From Papio anubis (Eukaryota; Chordata; Mammalia; Primates; Cercopithecidae), in contig NC_044976.1 in the NCBI RefSeq assembly GCF_008728515.1, positions 37,781,376 through 37,845,375 of the forward strand: a DNA stretch of 64,000 nucleotides, in the 5' to 3' direction. The notes under the pieces were generated by a model. The model was not told the origin of the DNA, did not search any database, and saw only the letters and a program-made list of their open reading frames with translations. Numbering within the stretch: position 1 is the first letter of the stretch; the number at the start of each line of letters is the position of its first letter. Positions 1-10,464 of this stretch are shown piece by piece. The position numbers and the translations under genes are program-made.

Positions 1-472
1 TGTGGTGGCTCGTACCTGTAATCCCAGCACTTTGGAAGGCCGAGGTGGGAGGGCTGCTTGAGCTCAGGAGGTTGAGACCAGCTTGAGCAATGTAGTGAGA
101 CCTCATCTCAAAAAAACAAAGGTCCAGGTGTAGTGGCTCATGCCTGTAATCCCAGCATTTTGGGAGGCCGAGGTGGATCACGAAGTCAGGAGTTCAAGAC
201 CAGCCTGAACAACATGGTGAAACCCTGTCTCTACTAAAAATACAAAAATTAGCCGGGCATGGTGGCACACACCTGTAATCCCAGCTACTCAGGAGGCTGA
301 GGCAGGAGAACTGCTTGAACCCGGGAGGCAGAGGTTGCAGTGAGCTGAGATCACGCCACTGCACTCCAGTCTGGGCGACAGAGCGAGACTCCATCTCAGA
401 AACAAAACAAAACAAAAAACCCAACCAACCAACCAAACAAACCAAAACAAACCCACAAATAGGAAAAAAAAG
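1..472 (+). repeat. Two Alu elements in PABPC4 intron 7
   Basis: A partial left-monomer Alu occupies 1-120 and is cut by the window edge. A full Alu follows at about 121-472, ending in an A-rich tail of AAAAC and AACC units. Both are antisense to PABPC4. Confidence 0.9.
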
Positions 473-1915
473 ATGTCCCTGGGTGGGAAGGGAACTATTC
501 AGAAGAACCAGAAAGCCTGGGTTATGCTGCAGTCACTGAGCCTAGGTCAGGGGTTCAAAACTGGCATAGGATTTACCCCAGACCAACTAAGTCACAACCT
601 CTAAGGCATTTTCTTTAAGTCCCCAGGTGATGCTAAAGTTCCGAAACACTATGATATGGCTAATGGTAAAACCAGGAACTCAAAGATGTTTCCTGATACC
701 TGGTGGATAGCTACCCCTGGGTAACCACAAAACATCTCGAGGGTAGTGTTGAGCAATTTATTTTCCAATCTCATCTGCTCCAAGACCTCGGTGGACAAAA
801 CTCTTAACAAGTTCTTAGCAACATCAGGATAACACTTTAGGAATACCACATGTGGACAGGAGTCATAAAATGTTCAGGTAATCAATGACTACCACCATTA
901 ATTCAACGAGATGGCCAGCTTAGAAATAGGTGCCTAGATCCTAGTCTTACTTGCCCTCCTGAGGCTCAATTTCCATGAAATACCCCAAACAGCTGCAAAA
1001 CCACACGTCTACTGGTTCAGGCAGTCTTCTTCCACATTAAGTTCATCATTCACAAATTGCATTTTTCCTTATTTGAAAAGGTTATTCACTGTCTTCTCTG
1101 GTGTGACTGTCATTGTTTTATGTCTTAGTTAATGGCCCAGAGAGCCTCCTGAAGTAGAGAATAGGGACGTAAAGATGTACATCACTCCATAACTCTCTAC
1201 CAATTAGGTAGGCCAGTATGTATGTGAAAAAAAATGCCACACCATCATCTTGAAAATGGTGACAATTCAAGGTATGGCTCTTTTGCTCTCTTAACAAAGT
1301 GCAACTTGACTATTAGGCAGATAAGCAAGGAGAGAAGATCATTCCTTACACTGATGGGGTCCAATCAAGGGGGTCATAGCAAAAAGGAAAGGGTAAGAAC
1401 TGGGCAAACCCACACTTGGCCTCTGGCCAACTCCCTACTACAACTAATAACATTGCTTTCCACATTCCCAGGTTGGGAGCAAATTCCCCTAAGAGCCAGG
1501 GCAGGGCCACTATGCCTTTAGAACAGCCCACATGGCTTCCCTTCTCATCAACTAAAGGATTTTGTGGCATCTGGTACACCTCTGTTTAGCAAGACCGGAG
1601 TCTGCATCAGGCCATAACCCAAAATGTTCAGATGCCACCAGCTTCCATCCTGCTCCCAAAGTGCTAAGGACAAACAGTACACCATCCCCATGTAGTCAGC
1701 AATCTCTTGTTCAAGGACTAAAATTCCTTATCTTTAAAATGAGGTTCCTACTTATCCTGCTAACTTAGTTGATGTGATTATCAAAGAAAATCAAGCAAAT
1801 GATGCACACTACGAAACACGGAAAAACCTTCCGCTCCCCTTTCCTCTCTAAGACCAGGGTAGAAGTTCCCAAGCCCACTCCCAAAATCTTTAAAATACCT
1901 TCATTCTCAAGGAGA
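473..1915. other. PABPC4 intron 7 sequence without a recognised gene
   Basis: This is mostly unique sequence. About 545-660 resembles a MER5-type DNA transposon remnant (CAGGTGATGCTAAAGTTC-like motif). I see no coding exon here. PABPC4 exon 8 is not present. Confidence 0.6.
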
Positions 1916-2052
1916 AAATGTGGCAGAGCTGTAGAGACAGGTCCCAAGACAAATGGAAAATAACCTGTCTGGATTTCCTCTGCTCATTCTGTAGCACCAT
2001 CTGTCCCCACACCGGCACGAGGCAGCAAGGAATGGGAAAGATTCAGGTGCTC
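1916..2052 (-). ncRNA. SNORA55: SNORA55, H/ACA box snoRNA in PABPC4 intron 7
   Basis: This RNA guides pseudouridylation of 18S rRNA as part of a dyskerin snoRNP and is processed from the host intron. Reading the minus strand, hairpin 1 has a basal stem AGCACC/GGTGCT, a pocket, and an upper stem CCCA/TGGG. It is followed directly by an H box ACAGAA. Hairpin 2 has a basal stem GCAGAG/CTCTGC, a pocket, and a perfect 8-bp upper stem AGACAGGT/ACCTGTCT, then box ACA three bases before the 3' end. The hairpin 1 pocket (5' GAATCTTT, 3' GACAG) pairs both sides of 18S U36, the target known for human ACA55. Length (137 nt), strand and host gene also agree with human SNORA55. The exact 5' end is inferred from the basal stem. 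Confidence 0.93.
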
Positions 2053-2295
2053 TGGGTTGGCTGGGAGGGGCTGGGCCAAATTCCTCTCCAGACTCCAGTG
2101 CTTGGGAAACAGTGTAATGTTAACCTAATGAAATGCCATTCTCCAAAATGTATCCGGAAGTTTTGCTGGAAAAACGTAGTAGCTACTTTCAGAAATGAAC
2201 ATAATTTAAATGCTATCCCTTCAATGGAACAAATGCCAATAAACCTATAATGGATTACTACTGCTTTCAATCTCCAAATCTCAGTATTATAATAC

Positions 2296-2391
2296 CTTAG
2301 CACTGGTAATTGATCCAAAAGGAGAAAATTCTTTCCTTAATTTCTCATCATCAATAGTGTCATCCAAGTTCTTAATGTAGAGATTCACTCC
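2296..2391 (-). CDS. PABPC4: PABPC4 exon 7 (first half of RRM4)
   Basis: It encodes [20 protein letters not shown] and [12 protein letters not shown] (32 codons), with RNP2 LYIKNL. The acceptor is CTTCAG and the donor is GTATTA. The next exon, expected to begin VMLEDGRSKGF, is not in the window. Confidence 0.96.
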
Positions 2392-5300
2392 CTGAAGGAA
2401 AAGATCACCGTTAATTGCATTTCTATACCACAAATATTCCCTTAGAAAGTGGTTCCCAAAGGGTAGCTCCCAGACCAGGAGCACCAGCATCTTTGGGAAC
2501 TTGTTAGAAATGGAATTCTCAGCTGGGCACAGTGGCTCATGCCTATAATCCCAGCACTTTGGGGAGGCCAAGGTGGGTCAATCACGGAGTCAGGAGATCG
2601 AAACCATCCTTGCTAAAAGGCTGAAACCCTGTTCTCTACAAAAAATACAAAAAATTAGCCAGATGTGGTGGCGGGCGCCTGTAGTCCCAGCTACTCGGGA
2701 GGCTGAGGCAGAAGAATGGAGCGAACTTGGGAGGCGGAGCTTGCAGGGAGCCGAGATCGCACCACTGCACTCCAGCCTGGGCAACAGAGCGAGACTCCAT
2801 CTCAAGAGAAGGAAAAAAAAAGAAAAAAGAAATTATCAGGCCAGACCCCAAACCCAGTGAACCAGAAAAACTCTAGGGCTGGAGCCCAGCTATCTGTTTT
2901 AACAAGCTCTGCTGGTGATTCTGATGCAAGCTCAAAGTTGTGAAACTACTGCCCTGAAACTGACAAGGATCATCAGTGCAGTCACCTTTTGTCACCTCTC
3001 CCCACAGCTGCTGTGGTGACCACTCACCCCCTACCCCAGCAGGGGTCTTCTTGAAGCCATGCCAAACAAAGGAGGCTCATTTAAGTAAAAGGAATCTACA
3101 TGGCTAGCAACAGGCTGAGGCTTCCAGAATAGAGAGCTTCTTGATGAATAAACTCATTTCTCTTGTTTCTGGTTCTAAAATAATCACTGTCATATATGTA
3201 GTAGGTAAATATCCTTTTAAACCTAATCTTCTTGGGGGAAATGGGAAGAACAGACTCCAAATCCCCAAAAAGAAAGCCTGCTAAACATAAGGGTGTTCTG
3301 CAAATATTTCACAGCAAATCCCACTGCTAGGCTGGGCCAAGACCACCTTACCTGATATCGACTAATTCTCTCCTGTTTCAGCTGCTCAAATTTCCGTTTT
3401 AACTCTGCCTGCCGTTCTACTTTCTTTTGTGCACGGCCTACAAATATTATTTTACCACTTATTTCTTTTCCATTCATCTCTTCCACAGCCTAGAGAGGAA
3501 AAATGTCTTTAAAATAAAGTTGCAGTGATGGGGTCTTATTCCAGAGGTCTAAGTCCCAACAAGTATTCTTTCTACTATAGGACTAAAAACTAAATTCATT
3601 CCACCTCTGAAGTCTGTCACACAAATCCAAACTTCCTCATCTGTAAAATGAGGTTAATATTTAAATAGGTTATTGATCCAGATAATATAGAAATAGCACA
3701 GGTGTATAAACACAAGTGTGCTGACATGATCCCAGGGCGATATCATCTTCTGGCTGCCAGTAAATTCTGCAGGTGCTTTTGTGGGTATTTAAGTGATATA
3801 TGTTGAGGGTCTGGCACAATGCTTTGCCCACAAGTAGCTGCTGTGCTGTTATGAAATCAGCACTCACTGGGCTTTAGTTCTCTCACCTTTGCAGGGGAAC
3901 AAACATCTGTCCTATTCTTTCAACAACTGACAGCTGAGGTGACAGGTATGTGCCAAGTGCTTTGTGAACACCTACATGATGTTAACATGTGGAACCCAGG
4001 AAGATGATCCCAGAGTATAGTAATGGTACATCTACTACTAGATACTCAGACCATCCCAGCTCTAGCTAGGTGCTAGCAAGACTCTGCCCATACTCTGGGG
4101 CCACCTCTTACAAGTTTTTCCCAACCTTTGTGGTACACTCACCTTATTGGCATCCTCGTGTTTTTCGTAACTCACAAAGCCAAAGCCTTTGGATTTCCCA
4201 CTGGGATCTCTCATCACCTTGACACTTAGGGTCTTACCTATTACCAAAGGACAGAACTATTAGTAACACCATCTCAAGCACAGCTCAAGGAGAGAAGGCT
4301 TCCCTCTGGAAACTCACTTGAAGCAAACCTCTGGAGCAGTGCCCTCATCTCTTAAGAAAGAAGAGATGGGTCTGGTGGACTGTGAAAGGGGACAAGGACC
4401 CTCAACTTACCAAACTGACTGAATAGCTCTTTCAGACTCTCATCATCCACCTCTTCCCCAAAGTTTTTGATATAAACATTGGTGAATTCCTTGGCTTTGG
4501 CTCCCAGCTCAGCTTCCCGCTCTTTGCGAGACTTGAATCTGCCCACAAATCTAAAAAGAAACCATGAAAAAAGTAATCACCCAGAGGAATAAAACATGAT
4601 GTCCAGGGACCCAAAGGAATACAAGTTAAAGGCTGACAGGAGAAGTTAAAACATGAGATCCCCATCCACCACCGAGGAGGCTCAGAGATACCCAAGTCCC
4701 CAGCAGAAAGAGAAAAAGGCAGGACTATCCTGTAAGGACCAGCCCCAGGGCTCCTGGCTTAGACCAGGGCTACTCCTACCACATCACACTGCCTTCATGA
4801 AGAAACCTGATGGCCATGTTTTTAAAACGTTCATTTCTGTGCAACTATGTAAATGCATAGAAAAGGTCTGGAAGGATACAAACCAAACTGTTAACAGTGG
4901 TTAATCCTAGGTATGAGATTGCTGGAGCGAAGGGGCACCCTTTTCTTTAAATTTATTTTGGTACTCTTATACTTAGAAGAAAATTTATCCATACACTGAC
5001 ATTTTTATATTTCTTTTTAGTGATATCTGTAGATCAATCAACCACTGGACACACAGACATTATAAACATAACCCATCCTCTGGTATGTTGAATGACACAA
5101 AGGACAAAAAATATTTTGGCTTGTAATAGCCAAGACTTATTGTCCCTTCTTCTCCCCACATGGCTTTGCTAAGTTCCCCCTCTGCATTCTACAGTAACAA
5201 CCACACCAAAGCAACAGGTCTGTTACGAAGTTTTTCTGCAAAGGGATGGGATTTTTCATTGTCACCAAGTATTACTGTGGAGCCAGCCTTGCATTAGGTC

Positions 5301-8300
5301 ACTGAATCATAAGTCAGAAAATGGAGAACCGCGGGGACAATTTGGCATCAACCACTAGCGAGGGACCCATGGACAGACCTGAGTCACAGGAAAGCCAAGG
5401 TCACACTGCTAGTATACAGCTCCTGGTCAGTCCAGGGCCCTCTCCACTCTGCCGCTGGCCAAGACCCCGACTCAGAGTGAGCTTAGAGCTGCCTTCCAGC
5501 CAGCCCCAGTTGTTGATGCTCACAAAACCCACAGACAGATGCCTTTAAGGGAGAGGCGGCAGGCAGGCCATGGCTTGGGCAGGAAGCCCACCTTGGCGAG
5601 TCAAAAGGGCTGCCACGGCTCAGGCAGGGAGACTCACCAGCCCTGGAGTGGAGAGGTAGGAGCAGGCCACACTTGGGCCGAGAACCAGTAGCCGCCTTGT
5701 GTGTGCCAGTTAATACCGAGGTGGGGCCACGGCTGGCTCATGCGATGGTTGTTGCTCCGGACTGGGACACTCACACTTTGCGGTCATTGAGGAGCATGCC
5801 ATTCATCTTCTCGATGGCCTTGTCGGCAGCCTCTTGGGTCTCGAAGTGGACAAATGCATAACCCTTAGAGCCGTTCTCATCACACACCACCTGTCAAAGA
5901 CAAGGTGGACCACTTTAGCACCACTGGCCAGCTCCTGAGACATGAGAACCTCAGGGTATCTTGTGCCTGAGAAGGCTTTGGCCCATCCATGGCCAAAGGT
6001 GGCCAAGTACACCAGTACAATTTTTCTCACACCTAGCACAGCACCAGGTACCTAGTAAGTGTTCCATTTACAAAGGTAGCCACTACTAGGCTTCTTCTAT
6101 TCCAAATGTTTTCTTTTTATAAAAAACAAAACAAAACAAAAAAACAAAGAAAACACTTAAAATTGGGTGCTGTGGCTCATGCCTGTAATTCCAATGCTTT
6201 GGGAGGTCAAAGCAGAAGGATCATTGGAGCCAGGAGCTGGAGGCCAGCCTATGCAATGGAGAGAGACCCTGTCTCTACAAAAAATAAAAAGATTAACTGA
6301 ATGTGGTAGCACATGCCTGTAGTCCCAGCTACTTGGGAGGCTGAGGTGGGAGGATGGCTTGTGCCCAGGAGATCGAAGCTACAATGAGCTATTACGACAC
6401 CACTGCACTCCACCCTGGGTGACAGACAGAGCAAGACCCTGTCCCTTTAAAACACAACAACAACACATTTTAAGAGATCTGGGTGCAAACCACAGTGCTG
6501 CAGGAAACAAAACATTTTCCAAGGCCACAACAGATTTTCAGTGCAGTATGGCGTTAAACACCTACACCACCACTGTTTAAGTTTTAAAGTGTTCAGCATA
6601 AAACAGATACATAGAAGGAACAGAGTGAATTTATGCTTCTAATGTGATTAAGTTTCCTGAAGACTAGAGACACTTCTCTGGTCCTCTCCTTTCCCCCATC
6701 CCAAAAGAAAAACCTGGGGCTTTCCAAAGCTAAAGAACAGGAAAGATATTTCAGGCTGAGGAAAGAACAAGGGTATGAAAACGTGTGCTGGTTACGCTGG
6801 GTGTGGCCCTGAGACTACCCATGGGAACTTTTAGAATTCCATGTCAAGCATTTTGAAAATTCCTGTATCCTGATGCCAAGGTAGTTTTCCATTTGGTATT
6901 TATCTTGTTTTTGAGAATCAATTATTCTGCTAAAATCATTTAATCAATGTTTACCTTGCAGGATAGAATGTTTCCAAAAGCAGAAAAAGTATCATAAAGT
7001 GCCTTGTTATCTATAGATTTGTCCAGGTTCTTGATGAAGACATTTCCCACACCAGATTTTCTCAAAGAGGGATCCCTCTGAGACCACATGATGCGGATTG
7101 GCTTTCCCTTAATCACATCAAAGTTCATGGTGTCCAAAGCCCGCTCAGCTGTAAGAGAGAAACACATTTCAATAAGGAGAGAAAACGTCAGTTCCCACAG
7201 GCCAACATCCTAAGAACAGAGTACTCCAGGACTTTTCAAGGTAATCACTCTTGATAAAAGGCAACTCTATTAAAATAAAAGGGCATCAGATTCCTCCAGC
7301 CTGCACTGTTAGTAAGGGTAGAATAAGTTCCAGCTAATGACTCTACTTCATGACAGAAGTCTAAACGCCCTTCTGGGTCTGTGCCCTTGTTGGATAAAGG
7401 GGCCATAAGTAAAGATAATCTAAATGGCCTTAATGACACCAAGATCCAATGATAATACCTCACATTTGACTAAGCTTTACCATTTGGAAGACTTTGCAGA
7501 CTGCCACCCACCATGACTCAGGTGGGACAGCTGAAATTATACATTTTACAAAATGAACAAACTTATGTTTAGGGTGACTAAGCTGTGCAGCTAGCTAGTC
7601 ATTAGGAAACTAATACTAGATTATCTGATTTATTTTTCAGTGAGGTATTGCATCAAAGTTATCAAGTCATTTAGTCTGCAATCCATCTACGGAGACAAGC
7701 AACTAAACGTATGAGCAAATGATCTGGAAAAAAAAAAAAGGTGCTATCCCTGAATTCAGAATTCAGTCCAATTTCTTTTATTTTCAGTTTCTGAGAATAA
7801 AAATCCAATCACCAAAATGGATACAACTGATCACACATGGAAAAGTTCTCTGTACTATCAAAACAAGGATTAAACCACCATACCTTCTGCCTAAGCAGAC
7901 AGCACGCAGATGGTAGGCCCGGCACCTACCTTTAAGTTCTGTAGAATTCTAGGACTTCAGCTACCCTGAGTGCCCAACCAACTTCCCCATCCAGTACCTT
8001 GGAAAGCTTCTGTAGCTTCCCAACTAAGTCCATATGTGCACCAGAGACAATTTAAAGAACCAAAAGCTGGGCCGGGCATGGTGGCTCACTCCTGTAATCC
8101 CAGCACTTTGGGAGGCTGAAACAGGTGGATCACCTGAGGTCAGGAGTTCGAGATCAGCCTGACCAACATGGTGAAACCCCATCTCTACTAAAAATACAAA
8201 ATTGGCTGGGTGTGTGGTGGGCGCCTGTAATCCCAGCTACTCAGGAGGCTGAGGCAGGAAAATCGTTTGAACCCGGAAGTCAGAGATTGCAGTGAGCTGA

Positions 8301-10464
8301 GATCACGCCATTGCACTCCAGCCTGGGCAACAAGAGCGAAAACAAACATCAACAAAAAGAACCAGAAGCTAAAATATACCACCACCTGCCAGCCAAAACA
8401 CTTCTCATCACTAATCGCAACAAGGATCCCCAGATCTGGTGGCCACTTTTCCTTAAGGCTGTGACGACATCTCCTATCGGTGACATTACCCAGAACCTCC
8501 TCCATGAGGGGATTTAGACAGGGTCAGAGCAGTGGAATCTGCTCCTTGCCTCAAGGCAACATCTCACTGAAGGGGGGGACAAAATTCCCCAACTCTGACG
8601 CTCCACAAGCTCAACTGTTTCTTTAACCAGGAGAATTTATTTTCACTCATTATTTCCAACAAACTTCCCCACCCCCTTCAGAAGGTGGGCTCATCTGTAT
8701 GGGGGGCAGTTGGGAAAAAGGGAGATGACAAGACAGATCCAAGTCAGGAACAGTCCAGGAAAGGAGGAGTTTGCTTGTGATGGCTATCAGAGATAGATAG
8801 CTGGGATCACAAACTATTTCATTAATTAGCAGTAAAGGAGCCCATTTCAACACAGCTCCTCGTCTATTTCCAGACAGCACTGCACAAGGCAAGCTGGCTT
8901 AGTCTGACAAATCTGGCTGCACTTATTTATAGCAGGAAGAAGTCCTGCAGAAGTATGTGTTGGCAGACACACTGACCAATGGCTTCTGCTATCTCTAAGT
9001 GACATGACTTTTGTTCAAAAGTCAAGAAGGCAGACAACAGCTAATGTGGTACATTATCCCTTAAAAAGACCACACTCAGCTACCTTCTTTGCGCTCCTAT
9101 AGCCATAGACAGAACTCAGCTTGGAGCATACTGGGTTGACGGTAGCAATACCTAGTTCCTCTTAACATGTCCAATTCTCTGGTCTCAGCTGCAACCTGGG
9201 CAAGTAGTAACTCTGGGCCTCAGACAGAAAACAAAGTGGGGACCTCAAAACTAGCGACCTGGAGATCCTTTGCCATAGCATGGCTTGTTTCTCCCAGTAA
9301 TGATCTCTGCAGTTGTTCCCTTCTAATCTGGAGTCACGTGCAGCCTCTGATCAGATTTCCTTTGGCCTCACTCCTGCCACGCCTGCAACATACCTCTCTC
9401 CATGCTAAGGCCACAATCTGAGGTGGCAGAGCACTGTGCTGGGAGTCCCAACTTGGTTTCCAACTTTTTGCATTCCTTTTCCTTCTCAGGAGTCCCATTT
9501 TCTTCAGATTAAATGAAGTAAAAGGGCTCTGACGAGTGCAAACCACTGTTACAGCTGAGGTGACAAATGCCACCAGATTTTCAAGTGACGCTTCCCCAAA
9601 TTACCTCCACAACACTCTTTACAGCACAGAGCCTGGATACCATTTGTCCAGCGCAAAGCACTTCTCCACTCCAGTGGCAAACACACAGACTAAGGAGCTG
9701 GCCTGGCACACGCAGTTCCTGTGGCACTAACCTAAATCTCTGCTAGTTTAACGCACAGAAACCTTCCCCCTGCTTCCTGCCTGCCCTGACCCATCCTTTA
9801 TCAGCACAACATCAGGTAGTCAAGGTTAGTAAAGGTGGCAGAGCGGGCAGGAGCTCTACAATGTAGAACTTTTGCGGGGAATTGTGTTTCAAACGTCCCT
9901 CCTTTTTGGCCAGCCTGTGAAGGGCACAAGCAAGGGTCTGTAACATCCCAGCCCCACTGACAAGGACCACACACAGTGGAATGCCAGTGGCTTCACTCTA
10001 ATCCTGTTTTACAGTTTCCTTGGTTTCCAACCCCACTACCAGCAACACCAGTAAGTAGCCCAAGGTCACCCAGTTAGCAAGTGGTAGAAACAAGATTGAA
10101 ACTCGAGTCATCTGATGCCAGGTCTGCGTTCTCAATCTCTGCACCCTGCTCCAAGCTTCGGTGGCAACATGCTGTCGTGATGCTGCCCTCCTTCGCAGGA
10201 GGGCCCTGCCAGAAGACGACTCTCGGGGTCCGCCGGGCTCCCACGCACGTGTGGGCACAGCTTCTACTCACCGTCGGCCGGCTGCTGGAAGTTGACGTAG
10301 GCATAGCCCAGGGAGCGGCGGGTGATCATATCGCGGCAGACCCGGATGGACAGCACAGGCCCCGCGGGGCTGAACTTTTCGTACAGCATGGCCTCGGTGA
10401 CGTCCGAGTGCAGGTCGCCCACGTACAGGGAGGCCATGGGGTAGCTGCTGGCCGCAGCGTTCAT
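2296..10464 (-). CDS. PABPC4: PABPC4, cytoplasmic poly(A)-binding protein 4 (5' half, spliced, continues beyond left edge)
   Basis: Cytoplasmic poly(A)-binding protein that coats mRNA 3' tails and supports translation and mRNA stability. Seven coding exons lie at 10272-10464, 6955-7148, 5775-5890, 4411-4550, 4143-4237, 3352-3489 and 2296-2391. They total 972 nt, or 324 codons of a family length of about 630-660. RRM1 (residues about 11-89) has RNP2 LYVGDL and RNP1 GYAYVNF. RRM2 (about 99-175) has VFIKNL and [11 protein letters not shown]3 (about 191-268) has VYIKNF and [11 protein letters not shown]4 starts near 294 with LYIKNL and is cut at the window edge. The N-terminus [18 protein letters not shown] fits PABPC4; as I recall PABPC1 it begins differently. 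All seven visible donors are GT, all six acceptors are AG, and the frame is intact, so this is the functional gene and not one of the many processed PABP pseudogenes. The rest of RRM4, the linker and the MLLE domain lie outside the window. Confidence 0.97.
2445..2960 (+). mobile_element. MER5A-like hAT remnant interrupted by a young Alu (intron 6)
   Basis: The left part (about 2,445-2,520, TGGTTCCCAAAG...AACTTGTTAGAAAT) and right part (2,836-2,955, TTTTAACAAGCTC...GTGATTCTGATGCA) match the non-autonomous hAT element MER5A. A plus-strand AluY-like element sits between them at 2,521-2,835. The Alu begins only 130 bp upstream of the exon 7 acceptor and is antisense to PABPC4. Confidence 0.8.
3352..3489 (-). 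CDS. PABPC4: PABPC4 exon 6 (end of RRM3 and RRM3-RRM4 linker)
   Basis: It encodes [20 protein letters not shown] and the basic linker through ERISRYQ. It is 138 bp, exactly 46 codons, with acceptor CTCTAG and donor GTAAGG. Confidence 0.96.
3600..3985. repeat. MIR-like remnants in intron 5
   Basis: The motifs CTTCCTCATCTGTAAAATGA and GTGCCAAGTGCTTTGTG are typical of MIR SINEs. The limits are approximate. Confidence 0.55.
4143..4237 (-). CDS. PABPC4: PABPC4 exon 5 (RRM3, RNP1 motif)
   Basis: It encodes [20 protein letters not shown] and [11 protein letters not shown] after completing a split Gly codon. RNP1 is KGFGFVSY. The acceptor is AATAG and the donor is GTGAGT. At 95 bp it ends in phase 0. 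Confidence 0.96.
4411..4550 (-). CDS. PABPC4: PABPC4 exon 4 (end of RRM2, linker, start of RRM3)
   Basis: It encodes [22 protein letters not shown] and the first RRM3 strand and helix ending in SQF plus one base of Gly. The acceptor is TTTTTAG and the donor is GTAAGT. It is 140 bp long. The RRM3 RNP2 motif is VYIKNF. Confidence 0.96.
5775..5890 (-). CDS. PABPC4: PABPC4 exon 3 (residues 130-167 plus split Val, RRM2)
   Basis: It encodes [16 protein letters not shown] and the helix 2 region through LLNDRK, so it holds the RRM2 RNP1 motif. The acceptor is GACAG and the donor is GTGAGT at 5774. At 116 bp it ends after two bases of the Val codon. Confidence 0.96.
6160..6475 (+). repeat. Old Alu (AluJ-like) in PABPC4 intron 2
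   Basis: It is a diverged full-length Alu starting GGTGCTGTGGCTCATGCC and ending CCTGTCCCTTTAAAACACA. It lies antisense to the gene. Confidence 0.85.
6955..7148 (-). CDS. PABPC4: PABPC4 exon 2 (residues 65-129, end of RRM1, linker, start of RRM2)
   Basis: It follows the acceptor TTACAG and completes the split Ala codon. It encodes [10 protein letters not shown] through NILSCK and contains the RRM2 RNP2 motif VFIKNL. The donor GTAAAC begins at 6954. At 194 bp it restores phase 0. Confidence 0.96.
8069..8350 (+). repeat. AluS-like element in PABPC4 intron 1
   Basis: It starts GGGCCGGGCATGGTGGCTCA and ends with AACAAGAGCGAAAACAAAC. It lies antisense to PABPC4. Confidence 0.9.
8351..10271. other. 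PABPC4 intron 1, proximal unique sequence
   Basis: This is largely unique intronic sequence up to the exon 1 donor. I see no RNA gene or coding exon in it. A CACGTG-like E-box and GC-rich sequence appear as the CpG island is approached from about 10,200. Confidence 0.5.
10272..10464 (-). CDS. PABPC4: PABPC4 exon 1, coding part (residues 1-64, most of RRM1)
   Basis: The ATG is at 10464-10462 in the context GGGGAG-ATG-A, with a purine at -3. The same frame is open 5' to it through a GTG, but there is no upstream in-frame ATG, so this start is clear. It encodes residues 1-64 ending PAD plus the first base of an Ala codon. The donor GTGAGT begins at 10271. Confidence 0.97.
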
